NCBI GenBank assembly: GCA_965554225.1
Contig: CBEVZC010000008.1
Coordinates: forward strand, 1 to 46,846
DNA: 46,846 nucleotides
Origin: BMS3ABIN04 sp965554225
GTDB lineage: Bacteria; Bacteroidota; Ignavibacteria; Ignavibacteriales; Melioribacteraceae
Reading direction: 5' to 3'
The notes under the pieces were generated by a model, which had not been told where the DNA came from, made no database searches, and was given only the letters and a program-made list of their open reading frames with translations. Below, in pieces: positions 25,771 to 34,380 of this stretch (positions are counted from its first letter, which is position 1; the number at the start of each line of letters is the position of its first letter). The position numbers and the translations under genes were made by a program.

Positions 25771-27111
25771 TTACTTAAGCACTATCATTCTTTTTGTATT
25801 TGTATAGTTTCCGGCGCTAAGCTTATAATAGTAAACTCCGCTTGAAATATTAGAAGCATTGAACTGAACTAGGTAATTACCCGGCGCTTGTAGTTTGTTA
25901 ACTAAAGCTGTTACTTCGTTTCCAAGTATATCATAAACTTTTAGAGTAACAAAAACCCCCCTTGTATTTCCCTCTTTTTCAAAGGGAGGATTTAGAAGGG
26001 ATCTAATTGAATATCTTATAGTTGTAGTGGGGTTAAAGGGATTAGGATAATTTTGTTCTAAAATAAAATTCGAAACAACAGATTCAGTTTCAATTCCCGT
26101 TGAAGTATTGGAATAATCAAATAATAACCTTCTCGGTGCAATACCCGTTTCGTATGTATGAAGTAAAGCACCGTCACTGCCATAGGTTATTAAGGAACCG
26201 TTTGCGGAAAAGTCTTTTGCATCGAGCAAGTAATGTACTCCGTTAGAATAGTCATAACCATAACCGTAAGTAAACGTAACACCTTGGGCATCAACAACTC
26301 GGTTTACATCCCCACTTAACAGATTTAACCCGATGATATCATTTCTTGAACCTTTAAAATAAATTTCATCGCTGTTTTTATCTACACTAATATCTTTCCC
26401 GAAACCGAATCCCGGAATTGAAAAGGAATCGACTTTCGCATAGCTTGTTAAATCGACTTTATAAATTACGGCAGAGGAATCATTCCCAGGACATCCTATA
26501 AGTAAAAAATCATCGTTACTTATTGCAAGAGACGAAGGATTTAATTTAACTACAATTGCAGATATCACACTATCTAAATCCGCATCAATTACGGAAACAG
26601 TTGAGTCGGAAGCACCGCCCCAGACGCTATTATTAGCTACAAAAACAAAATTGCTTTTTGAAATGATCTCTTGTGGATACACTCCAACTTTAATATTCTT
26701 TACAAAACTAAAATCATTTAGATTAAGTACGGAAACATTTCCCGCCGGTCCGTTGGTTACATAAATTTTATTGTTTGCAATTGCAAGCGAATACGGATTT
26801 GTACCGACAATAGCAGACTTAAGCATCGTACCGGTAGAATCCAATTCATAAATTTTTCCGCTTCCACCGAAGTTACCCTGCTCTGTTATATAAATATTAC
26901 CTTCGAAAGAAACCAGTCCGTCCGGGAACAGACCAATATTATCAGGATTGAATATGCTTTGCGTAAATTCGTTACTCTGTGCATCTAACATTGAAAGCGT
27001 TGAAGTTCCGGCGGAGGCTCCACCTTCGGATAAAACATAAACTTTATTTAGCTGCTGAGCTAAGACAGAAACAGATAATAATAGCAGTAGAATAGTAATA
27101 TTTTTTTTCAT
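25771..27111 (-). CDS. T9SS-exported YVTN-type beta-propeller protein, possible BtuG-like cobalamin binder
   Basis: The 446-residue product has a signal peptide (1-18, ending VLAQ) and a beta-propeller of YncE/YVTN type (about 25-335; repeats such as PYSLAIANNKIYVTN, VSVLNLNDFSFVKNI and PSSLAISNDDFLLIG). It ends with a type IX secretion sorting domain (about 352-446: LEQNYPNPFNPTTTIRYSI, VTLKVYDILGNEV, ISSGVYYYKLSAG, KRMIVLK). It therefore crosses the outer membrane and stays at the surface. It follows the BtuB-like gene by 11 bases, downstream of a cobalamin riboswitch. In Bacteroides the surface beta-propeller BtuG hands B12 to BtuB; a similar role is inferred from position and fold class only. 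An extra 18 residues (370-387) interrupt the sorting domain. Confidence 0.82.
   Translation of the reverse strand: MKKNITILLLLLSVSVLAQQLNKVYVLSEGGASAGTSTLSMLDAQSNEFTQSIFNPDNIGLFPDGLVSFEGNIYITEQGNFGGSGKIYELDSTGTMLKSAIVGTNPYSLAIANNKIYVTNGPAGNVSVLNLNDFSFVKNIKVGVYPQEIISKSNFVFVANNSVWGGASDSTVSVIDADLDSVISAIVVKLNPSSLAISNDDFLLIGCPGNDSSAVIYKVDLTSYAKVDSFSIPGFGFGKDISVDKNSDEIYFKGSRNDIIGLNLLSGDVNRVVDAQGVTFTYGYGYDYSNGVHYLLDAKDFSANGSLITYGSDGALLHTYETGIAPRRLLFDYSNTSTGIETESVVSNFILEQNYPNPFNPTTTIRYSIRSLLNPPFEKEGNTRGVFVTLKVYDILGNEVTALVNKLQAPGNYLVQFNASNISSGVYYYKLSAGNYTNTKRMIVLK
25951..26004. repeat. 54-base palindromic element inserted in frame within the T9SS sorting domain
   Basis: Between the RYSI and VTLKVYD segments, where related sorting domains have a short turn, this gene has 18 extra codons (RSLLNPPFEKEGNTRGVF). 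At the DNA level the stretch is an imperfect hairpin built from runs of C and G (CCCTC with GGGAGG inside, CCCCCC with AGAAGGG outside). The 10-mer GAGGATTTAG at 25986-25995 nearly matches GAGGACTTAG at 41734-41743, beside the intergenic hairpin there. It looks like a short mobile palindromic repeat tolerated inside a coding sequence. Confidence 0.6.
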
Positions 27112-27122
27112 AGTAACTCTTT

Positions 27123-29075
27123 TTAATAATTTGTTGATATTGTTATTTTAAAATTTCTTAACGGCATTGGATAGCCGGAAATAATTTGGTAATTCACATT
27201 AAAAATGTTATTAACTTCCAGTTTGATTTTCGAGGTGATTTCCCAAAATTTTGTAGTTAAAATAATGTTACCGGCAGCCGTATTGACAGGATTTAACCGT
27301 TTTTTATTTGCGTAGTCGGAAAATCTTTTACCGATATTGGAATAAAATAAATTAAGTTCGATAAATTTATAATTTAGGTATAAGGCAATGTTTGAAGATA
27401 AAAGCGGAACATACGGTATAAATTTTCCCTTCGTTATATCACCTGGATATGCTTCACTAATCTTTTTAGAATTTAGAATATTTATTCCGGCATCAAGTGC
27501 AGCTGTAAACTGCTTACTTATTTCTCTTTTGGCTGAGAGACTGACGGAGAAATCCTCAGATACCGATTTTGCAATATTAACCGGTGACCAGAAACCATTG
27601 GATTGAGGTTTCCATACAATTTTATCTTTTGCATAAATATAAGTGTAACCTATGTTAATTTGCCCTTGTATGAAAAAATTGAAAGCATAGTATAAACCGA
27701 CTTCCGCATTCATAGAATTTTCGGGATGCAAATTTCTATTACCGCCTGTTTTCCAGTATAAATCGTTAAAAGAGGGAGATCTAAAATTTTTACCGGTATT
27801 TCCCCTTATACTAAAATCGACATCTTTCAACGGTTGATAGTTAATCCCAAATTTATACGTAAACGCACTTTGTTTGATATCGGAGATGTAATCATAGCGT
27901 GCAGAAGGAAAAAGCTTTATACTGTTTATAATTTCAAGAGCGGAAGTTAGAAAAACCGCATGCTGGTTGCGCTTAATTCCATCTTCAAGTTCATTACTTT
28001 TTAACTCAGCGTGCGTAAAATTATATCCACCCGTAAGTCGTATAATTCCGTCTTTGTACCTTAGTTCCGGTGATACCGCATAAACTATATTTTTATACAA
28101 GCTGTTTAAGTAAGGTTGAACTTTGTAATTCATATAGTTATTCTGATAATTCAGATTTGTATGAAGAGTAAGTTGAGGTGAGATTAAATTTTCAAAGATT
28201 AGAATATTATTCCAATTTTTATCAAACTGTTTTGTTGCCGGCGGCGGAGTACCGGCTTCAATTCCCGGTACATTTTTATTCTGATGAGAATACAATGAGA
28301 TAAATCTAATACGATTTGTACTATTAAATAGATATTGTAAATTTAATCCGACATCATAAATTGAATATGCCGCATTTCCCCTTTCCTTTAGAATTTTTTT
28401 GTTTCCGTTTTCAAAGTAATATTTAAAATTGCCGTCCGAATTTTCCTTACGATAATAGATACTAGTATTTAGATTTTTACTTTGTTTTTCCACTCCAATT
28501 GAATAAGCATTTTTATTGAAGGACCCTTGGGTAAGCGATAGATTTATTTTGTAATCTTTTTTTCTTGTTAAAAGTGATCTATTCTTTGTAACAATGTTAA
28601 TCATTCCGCCCAACGCATCGCTCCCGTAAACCGAACTTACACCATTATTAACTACTTCGATGCGCTCTATACTTTGCAAAGGTATTAGGGAAAGATCGAT
28701 TTGTGAATTTTGAAAAGAGTTTAACCTTACACCGTCCAGTAAAATTAAAGTGTGTTCGGTACCGAGTCCGTTAATTGATAAAGTTTGTAGCTCCGGTGTA
28801 ATTCCATATGATTTAATAAAAATCGAAGAAGACTGTTTAAGAATATCCGGCAGTCTTTCACCGTTTGTTCTTTTAATTTTTGCTTCATCAATTATATCAA
28901 TTTTTGTTGGAACATCTTTTAATTCAGTCTCAAGTTTATTCGCCTTAACAATTACATCGCCCAACACAGACTTAACTTTATAATTGGTTGTATCTTGTGC
29001 CTTACTTATTTTGAAAGAAAAAACAAGAATAAAGAACAATACAAATCTTCCTGTTACAGTAACTCCATTTAACAA
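27123..29075 (-). CDS. btuB: TonB-dependent outer-membrane receptor, BtuB-like (cobalamin)
   Basis: The 650-residue product has a signal peptide (about 1-26), a plug domain (about 45-160; VPTKIDIIDEAKIKRTNGERL, SINGLGTEHTLILLDGVRLN, IERIEVVNNGVSSVYGSDALGGMINI) and a beta-barrel ending in an aromatic residue (RNFKITISTNY). FRSPSFNDLYWKTGGNRNLHPENS is the typical late-barrel motif. It imports a substrate across the outer membrane with TonB energy. The cobalamin riboswitch upstream makes B12 the likely substrate. The start is a TTG at 29075 with AGGAG nine bases before; a second TTG, after GGAAG and slightly downstream, is also possible. The beta-propeller gene follows. Confidence 0.88.
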   Translation of the reverse strand: MLNGVTVTGRFVLFFILVFSFKISKAQDTTNYKVKSVLGDVIVKANKLETELKDVPTKIDIIDEAKIKRTNGERLPDILKQSSSIFIKSYGITPELQTLSINGLGTEHTLILLDGVRLNSFQNSQIDLSLIPLQSIERIEVVNNGVSSVYGSDALGGMINIVTKNRSLLTRKKDYKINLSLTQGSFNKNAYSIGVEKQSKNLNTSIYYRKENSDGNFKYYFENGNKKILKERGNAAYSIYDVGLNLQYLFNSTNRIRFISLYSHQNKNVPGIEAGTPPPATKQFDKNWNNILIFENLISPQLTLHTNLNYQNNYMNYKVQPYLNSLYKNIVYAVSPELRYKDGIIRLTGGYNFTHAELKSNELEDGIKRNQHAVFLTSALEIINSIKLFPSARYDYISDIKQSAFTYKFGINYQPLKDVDFSIRGNTGKNFRSPSFNDLYWKTGGNRNLHPENSMNAEVGLYYAFNFFIQGQINIGYTYIYAKDKIVWKPQSNGFWSPVNIAKSVSEDFSVSLSAKREISKQFTAALDAGINILNSKKISEAYPGDITKGKFIPYVPLLSSNIALYLNYKFIELNLFYSNIGKRFSDYANKKRLNPVNTAAGNIILTTKFWEITSKIKLEVNNIFNVNYQIISGYPMPLRNFKITISTNY

Positions 29076-29272
29076 TTTAATTTACTCCTGGTATTGGCAA
29101 ACAAAGTTTCTTTACATTTATTTATCGCAGAAGAAATAGGAAGTGAAAAATGAAGTTTAGAAACTTCATAAAGGAATAAATTAATGTTTACTTTAATCGA
29201 ACTATAAATTACAGAGTTGTTTTCAAGCTTTAGACCATTACTGAGCGCTTCTTGTAAGATCATTTTGTTCAT
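29069..29272 (-). CDS. Possible leader ORF between riboswitch and btuB
   Basis: A 67-codon frame with an ATG at 29272 runs through the btuB leader and ends seven bases inside the btuB TTG start. I do not recognise the product, which has no clear domain or signal peptide. A perfect 9-bp hairpin lies inside it (29150-29169). It could be a translated leader coupled to btuB or a chance frame; the weak ribosome-binding site argues for chance. Confidence 0.25.
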   Translation of the reverse strand: MNKMILQEALSNGLKLENNSVIYSSIKVNINLFLYEVSKLHFSLPISSAINKCKETLFANTRSKLNC

Positions 29273-29389
29273 AGTAACCCGCTATGTTAATTACTAAAAT
29301 TTAATTATTTAATTTTAGAGGGTTAGGAATATTGATAGGAATAAGGATGTAAAATCTGCTTTTATTCCCGAAAGCCTCTTTATTTATTA

Positions 29390-29576
29390 AATAATCAGGC
29401 AGGTCTCCTGGCTTGTTCCATCCTTAACGCCTTCCCATCCTATTTTAGTAGAACAGTGGCAAAATGTTAAAGACTTCAAAAGAACTTACAGTTGCGGGTA
29501 CAGCTCCGGAATTTTTACTTTTCGCTTGCAAGAAAGCAAATCACCGGATTCCCTTTTAATTGAAAACCTAATTATT
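29390..29576 (-). promoter_or_regulatory. Cobalamin (adenosylcobalamin-class) riboswitch
   Basis: Read on the minus strand, the element contains the conserved core blocks in order: AAAGGGAATCCGGTGA near the 5' end, GCTGTACCCGCAACTGTAAG (the B12 box region follows the P6 side), then CCACTG, and GCCAGGAGACCTGCC at the 3' end. The closing helix P1 is visible: AATAATTAG (minus strand, from 29576) pairs with CTGATTATT (ending at 29390), with one G-U pair. It should switch off the downstream btuB/beta-propeller operon when cobalamin is plentiful. The receptor's TTG start lies about 315 bases downstream. Confidence 0.95.
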
Positions 29577-29678
29577 GTGTGCAAAAAATATAAAAATGAA
29601 GTTATTATTCAAAGGAAATTATAGAAAATAAAAAACAAAAATGGCGAAAGGTTAAATACTAAATAATAATATAAAATA

Positions 29679-30572
29679 TTACTTATTACGCTGTTCGTCA
29701 ATAAAATAAACAAGTTTATTAAAACGCTCTATTTCTTTCCCGCTAAAGTCCTTTATTGCAGTTTCTATTGCAATGTTAAGCCAACGGGTATTTAGTTCCT
29801 TTACAGCTAATTTGATCTCGTCGGCAAACCCGTCTTGATCATTAAAAATTCTATCTGCAAATTCTATTGCCGCTTTAATATTTATAACACTGCGTAAGTT
29901 ACTGTTATTAGCTATATCAATAAGCTTTGGGAATAAATCGGTTTCAGACAAACAAAGTTCAATAGCATAAAAACCTGCTTCTTTTAATTCTTTTAATTTT
30001 CCTGCATTTTTTATTTTTTTATCTGATGCTATTTTTAGTAATTCTTTCAACTGTTTTTTTGGTTCTTTTTTTCTCTCAATAGCATCGCTGTAGGTTCTGT
30101 TTATTGAGATTGCAATAGAATCGGAAAGTAATTTTTTTGCAAGATTAACTATTTCTGCAGGATGATTAACAGGATCCTTAACAACATTTAAAATTTCATT
30201 GTAATTACCATCAACAGCAAACTCTTCAAGCTGTTCTTGTGAAATACTTTTCTTCTTAGATCTAACCGCATCCCATCCACTCATAGGCAATATAACAGTT
30301 TTTCTTTTTTGACGAATAATTTCATCTACAATCTCTTTTGCTTCTTCATCTTTACGGAACAGACGTAAATCGTTATATGCCAGTTTCTGGACTAATGTAG
30401 CATAAAACTGTTTGTTAACTTTGAACGTAATAATAGATTCATCGCCTAAACTACCTTTTGAGTATTTAGTCAATTCAAAACTCGAGAACTTTTTTTTGAA
30501 TAAATCCAGGATTGATTTTAATGAGGGTTCTTCATTTTCCCTAATAACTAATGTTATTTCTTTCAGATTCAT
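29679..30572 (-). CDS. Hypothetical helical protein
   Basis: I do not recognise this 297-residue protein. It has no signal peptide or membrane segment. The first 75 residues look alpha/beta (LKEITLVIRENEEPSLKSILDLF, DESIITFKVNKQFYATLVQKL). A linker with a short VILPMSGWDAVRSKK motif follows. The rest (about 115-297) is almost all helix with a HEAT- or armadillo-like rhythm (LKELLKIASDKKIKNAGKLK, LFPKLIDIANNSNLRSVINI). This suggests a scaffold or binding role, which is only an inference. It lies 196 bases beyond the last cheW gene on the same strand, and about 100 bases before the riboswitch. Confidence 0.7.
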   Translation of the reverse strand: MNLKEITLVIRENEEPSLKSILDLFKKKFSSFELTKYSKGSLGDESIITFKVNKQFYATLVQKLAYNDLRLFRKDEEAKEIVDEIIRQKRKTVILPMSGWDAVRSKKKSISQEQLEEFAVDGNYNEILNVVKDPVNHPAEIVNLAKKLLSDSIAISINRTYSDAIERKKEPKKQLKELLKIASDKKIKNAGKLKELKEAGFYAIELCLSETDLFPKLIDIANNSNLRSVINIKAAIEFADRIFNDQDGFADEIKLAVKELNTRWLNIAIETAIKDFSGKEIERFNKLVYFIDEQRNK

Positions 30573-30768
30573 ATAGTTATATAAGAATTAACTTAATATT
30601 GAACTTTAATAAATTAAATAAATTTTCAAAGAAGAGAAACGGTGCTTATTTCCTCTCACATAATTTTATAAAAATAACAAAATACTTTTAAAGAAAAACA
30701 TTTTTATTGGTAATTAAGCGGGAAATAGGCCTAAGTAATACTAAGAAATGCTTTACTCACAAAACCGG

Positions 30769-31251
30769 CTATATCAAGTTAAGCTCTTTCTTTTCGTTTT
30801 CTGAAAATAACTGTTCTAAATCTAGTAATATTATAAGTCTATTTTCTAACTTAGCAACTGACGTAAACATATTAGTATTAGTATTGGAGACCATTCGTGG
30901 TGGTGGCTCGGTTATACTTTTAGGAATTCGCAGGACTTCTTTTACTTGGTCAACTATAAATCCAATTGTTCTTTCTACAAGCTCAACTACAATTATTCGC
31001 GTATTCTGATCTTCCTCTTTATGTGGCATTCCCATTTTCTGTCTAAGATCTACAACCGGAATAACCTTTCCGCGCAGGTTAACAATACCTTCAAATGATT
31101 TGGGAGTATTAGGTACTTTTGTAATCTGCAGCGTCTTATTTATTTCTTGTACCTTCAAAATATCAACGGCAAATTCTTCTTCACCCAATTTAAAAGATAC
31201 AAGTTGTAAGATTTCTTCTACTGTTTCAGTTTGATTCTCTAATATTTGCAT
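30769..31251 (-). CDS. cheW: Chemotaxis coupling protein CheW (copy 2)
   Basis: The 160-residue product is a single CheW domain: LVSFKLGEEEFAVDILKVQEIN, VPNTPKSFEGIVNLRGKVIPVVDLR, IIVVELVERTIGFIVDQVKEVLRIP. CheW links chemoreceptors to the kinase CheA. It is closely similar to the other CheW at 33197 (both share the EEF-VDILKVQEIN and VDQV-EVLRIP stretches), so the two probably arose by duplication. It is last in a four-gene run, 55 bases after the full-length chemoreceptor. No cheA lies in the window. Confidence 0.95.
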   Translation of the reverse strand: MQILENQTETVEEILQLVSFKLGEEEFAVDILKVQEINKTLQITKVPNTPKSFEGIVNLRGKVIPVVDLRQKMGMPHKEEDQNTRIIVVELVERTIGFIVDQVKEVLRIPKSITEPPPRMVSNTNTNMFTSVAKLENRLIILLDLEQLFSENEKKELNLI

Positions 31252-31306
31252 AATAATTTAAATTTAGTTACAAAACTTTATTTTAGTAAATTATTTGTTA
31301 TTACTA

Positions 31307-33163
31307 TTATGTTTCAATAATCTTTCCGTTTTCTCTTACCTGATAAGAAGAACTTTCTGCATCCATTGCCTGACCGTCAATAATAAATTGCTGTGCCAAG
31401 TCCTGTAAATTTTCCGTAAGGTGATTAAGATCTTCCGTTGCTTGTGCAATCTGTTCAGCGCCCACACTAGATTCTTGTGACAAACTACTTATTGTCTCCA
31501 CGCTTTGACTAATATGTTCTGCATTTTCCGATTGTTCTTCACTAACGGAAGCAACTTTGTTTACTACTTCAACAACTTTCTCAAAGCCATTGATTATTTT
31601 CTCTAAAGACTCGCCGGATTTTTGAGCAAGCTCTTTACCTGTATTCACTTCAACAGTGCCTTGCTCCATAGAATTAACAGCGCCTTGTGTATCTTTTTGA
31701 ATTTGCTTTATCATTATTCCAATTTCTTTAGTTGCTTTCGTTGTCCTTTCAGCAAGTTTTCTTACTTCGTCAGCAACAACTGCAAACCCTCTGCCTTGCT
31801 CACCTGCACTTGCAGCTTCTATAGCGGCATTAAGCGCTAACAGGTTGGTTTGATCTGCTATTTCTTCAATAACTTGAATAATTTCCCCAATTTTATTACT
31901 GCTTTTGCCTAATTCTTTTACAGTTTGAGAAGCATTTTCAACAACTTCGGCAATTCTATTCATTCCGTGAATTGTTTCTTCAACTACTTGTCCTCCCTCT
32001 TTTGCAATCTCTCCTGCTTCGTTAGCAGATTGCGAAGCATTTAATGAATTATTAGTATTTTCAAGAATTCTCTTAGTCATTTTCTGAACTGCATCTGCAA
32101 TTTCTATTGTTTGATTGTTCTGTTCTTTTGAACCGCTTGCCATTACTTCGGCTGTTGCGGAAATTTCCGCACTTGCACTTGCGGTAGCCTGAATGGATTC
32201 AGTAAGGTGAGAAATCATGTTTTTCATGTTTTGAACTACGGCATTAAACCCATGATATAATTTTCCTATTTCATCATCTTTTGACGGGATACAACTAACC
32301 GTCAAATCGCCGGAAGCAAATTTTTGCATCTTTTCAAGCACTTTTTCAACACTTTCGGATAAGTATTTCTCTCTGTCTTCTGCTTCTGCAACGGCTTCTT
32401 CAATCCTTTTTTCAACCGATTGTTTCTCTCGGATTAATTCTACTCTGGTCTTCTTAATATTCTTCACCATTTCATTAAAGTCGTTAGCCAAACTGCCAAT
32501 CTCATCATTACTGTTTTTCTCAACATTTACATCCAGATTCCCCTTCGAAATCTCATGAGCAGCATTGCTAATCGTATCAATAGGTTTAACAATCTTTTTG
32601 CTAATAAATTTTATAGTAAAAAACATCACTAAAAATAGTACTACTAAAAATATAAGTTGATAGGTCTTTAACTTTGCTACTCTTTGGACAGATGACGATT
32701 CAAACATTTTTACAGCTTTGTTCATTTCCGAAAGCAGTTTTTGGTTTGATTCTAATATGTAATCTTTCCCTCTTTCTACTTCTTTAGGATTATTACTTCC
32801 AACAAGTTTTATACTTTCAAAAAAAGGAGTCCAAAGGTCCTTTACTTTGTCTAATTGTGAAAGAATAGCTTCATCTTCCGTTGGGGGAATTTTTAATTCG
32901 CTATTACCACGTATTAGTCCTTCTAATGTTGTATTAAATAATGATGCTGCTTCCTTCAAATCGCTGAAATCCTTTTTACCTTCGGTTACGATTAAAGCTT
33001 CCTTAGCTATTTTTTGTGATAACATTCTCTGTCTGCCGGCTAAATCAATTACTAAACCATCAGATTTTTGCGAATCTAATGTTAAAAATGTTAATAAAAT
33101 CATTCCGCTAATCATAAATAGAAAAATAGAGGAGATTGAATAGAATTTTTGAATGAGCTTCAT
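31307..33163 (-). CDS. Methyl-accepting chemotaxis protein with PilJ-type N-terminal sensor
   Basis: The 618-residue product has a first membrane segment (about 10-30), a periplasmic helical sensor of the PilJ/type IV pili transducer type (GRQRMLSQKIAKEAL at about 43-57), a second membrane segment (about 166-188), and HAMP domains (about 190-240 and 285-335). The signalling domain (about 335-600) carries the conserved tip DQTNLLALNAAIEAASAGEQ and FAVVADEVRKLAERT. It should sense an external signal and control CheA through CheW. The C-terminus has no NWETF-type tether. It sits between the two cheW genes in one apparent operon. Confidence 0.94.
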   Translation of the reverse strand: MKLIQKFYSISSIFLFMISGMILLTFLTLDSQKSDGLVIDLAGRQRMLSQKIAKEALIVTEGKKDFSDLKEAASLFNTTLEGLIRGNSELKIPPTEDEAILSQLDKVKDLWTPFFESIKLVGSNNPKEVERGKDYILESNQKLLSEMNKAVKMFESSSVQRVAKLKTYQLIFLVVLFLVMFFTIKFISKKIVKPIDTISNAAHEISKGNLDVNVEKNSNDEIGSLANDFNEMVKNIKKTRVELIREKQSVEKRIEEAVAEAEDREKYLSESVEKVLEKMQKFASGDLTVSCIPSKDDEIGKLYHGFNAVVQNMKNMISHLTESIQATASASAEISATAEVMASGSKEQNNQTIEIADAVQKMTKRILENTNNSLNASQSANEAGEIAKEGGQVVEETIHGMNRIAEVVENASQTVKELGKSSNKIGEIIQVIEEIADQTNLLALNAAIEAASAGEQGRGFAVVADEVRKLAERTTKATKEIGIMIKQIQKDTQGAVNSMEQGTVEVNTGKELAQKSGESLEKIINGFEKVVEVVNKVASVSEEQSENAEHISQSVETISSLSQESSVGAEQIAQATEDLNHLTENLQDLAQQFIIDGQAMDAESSSYQVRENGKIIET

Positions 33164-33196
33164 TTCTGATAATCCTTTAATTTAAAAAATTTTATT

Positions 33197-33652
33197 TCAA
33201 TTAATTAAAATGTTATCCAAATCTAAAAGTATAAGAAGTTTATTTTCCAGTTTAGCAACCGCGGTAATAAGATCAGCGTTTATGCCTCCCACTATTGCTG
33301 GCGGCGGTTCGGTTATACTCTGTGGTATTCTTAATACTTCGCTTACTTGATCTACTATAAACCCTACGGTATTGCCATCCAATTCAACTACAATTATCTT
33401 CGTACCTTTATCCGGCTCCTTATGCGGTAATCCCAGGCGCATTCTTAAATCAATTACAGGTATTATTCTTCCGCGCAGATTGATTACTCCCTCTACAAAC
33501 TCCGGTGTGTTAGGAACTTTTGTTAACATCATCATTCTATTAATTTCTTGGACTTTTAATATATCTACGCCAAATTCTTCACTTCCAATTTTAAACCCGA
33601 CTAACTGCAGAAGTTCTTCGGATATTAATGTTGATGTGTTTCCATCACTCAT
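33197..33652 (-). CDS. cheW: Chemotaxis coupling protein CheW (copy 1)
   Basis: This 151-residue CheW has LVGFKIGSEEFGVDILKVQEIN, VPNTPEFVEGVINLRGRIIPVIDLR and TVGFIVDQVSEVLRIPQS in the expected order. Its ATG at 33652 is 26 bases after the stop of the short chemoreceptor, and it ends 33 bases before the full-length receptor. It should couple receptors to CheA. The paralogue at 30769 differs mainly in charged surface residues, so the two may serve different receptor arrays or be redundant. Confidence 0.95.
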   Translation of the reverse strand: MSDGNTSTLISEELLQLVGFKIGSEEFGVDILKVQEINRMMMLTKVPNTPEFVEGVINLRGRIIPVIDLRMRLGLPHKEPDKGTKIIVVELDGNTVGFIVDQVSEVLRIPQSITEPPPAIVGGINADLITAVAKLENKLLILLDLDNILIN

Positions 33653-33678
33653 TTAACTACCTCTTTATTGTTTGATTT

Positions 33679-34380
33679 TTATACCACATTTTGATTTTCA
33701 AGATTCCACTGTTCACCAACATTCTCAAAATTAACATTCTTTACTTTTCTAGAATTAATTATGTGAAAATGAGAAATAAGATTTTGAAGAGTATCTGTCA
33801 ACCGATTCAAATCTTCAGAAGCTTTTGCCATTTGTTCAACACCCATTGTCGCTTCTGTTGTAACTTTGCTTATCATCTCAATATTTGTACTAATTTGGCC
33901 AAAAGTAGATGATTGCTCTTCACTGGCAGCCGCAACTTGATTTATCATTCCTACGGTATTATCAATTGAAGAAGTAATTTTTGCAATTGCTTTACCAGCT
34001 TGGTTTGCCAACTCCTTTCCTTCTTCAGCTTCTTTTGTTCCATTGTTTATAGTATTTACAGCATTGTACATTTCTACTTGAATATTAGCAATCATATCAG
34101 CAATTTCCTGTGTGGCTTTAGAAGTTCTTTCCGCAAATAATTTTACAATTTCGTCGTTTTTTAACAGTAAATCCATACTCATTTTTAGGTCGCGCTCCTG
34201 AACTTTTAATTGCTCTTTAAATGAGTCGGAAAAAAGCTCCACCTTATTTTTTACTTTCATACTTAGATTATTTGAGTGCGTAACATATATATAAATAAAC
34301 CCTGTTATAGATACAGTAAGAATAAGAACGAAAAAGATAGTCGGAATTTTAAATTTTAATGAACTTCTTGAAAACTTCAT
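33679..34380 (-). CDS. Internally deleted chemoreceptor (mini-MCP)
   Basis: The 233-residue product begins as a membrane-anchored receptor: a membrane segment (about 12-33) and the start of a periplasmic sensor (THSNNLSMKVKNKVELFSDSF, DLKMSMDLLLKNDEIVKLFAER). At about residues 77-85 it passes straight into the C-terminal half of a signalling domain (TSKATQEIADMIANIQ, AAASEEQSSTFGQIS, MEQMAK-like VEQMAKASEDLN). The rest of the sensor, the second membrane helix, HAMP and the CheA/CheW-binding hairpin tip are missing. The remaining signalling helix would lie outside the cytoplasm if the topology is kept. The join is in frame, at a place where both parts carry a DE..KL.AER motif. It is first in the cheW run. 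Confidence 0.8.
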   Translation of the reverse strand: MKFSRSSLKFKIPTIFFVLILTVSITGFIYIYVTHSNNLSMKVKNKVELFSDSFKEQLKVQERDLKMSMDLLLKNDEIVKLFAERTSKATQEIADMIANIQVEMYNAVNTINNGTKEAEEGKELANQAGKAIAKITSSIDNTVGMINQVAAASEEQSSTFGQISTNIEMISKVTTEATMGVEQMAKASEDLNRLTDTLQNLISHFHIINSRKVKNVNFENVGEQWNLENQNVV

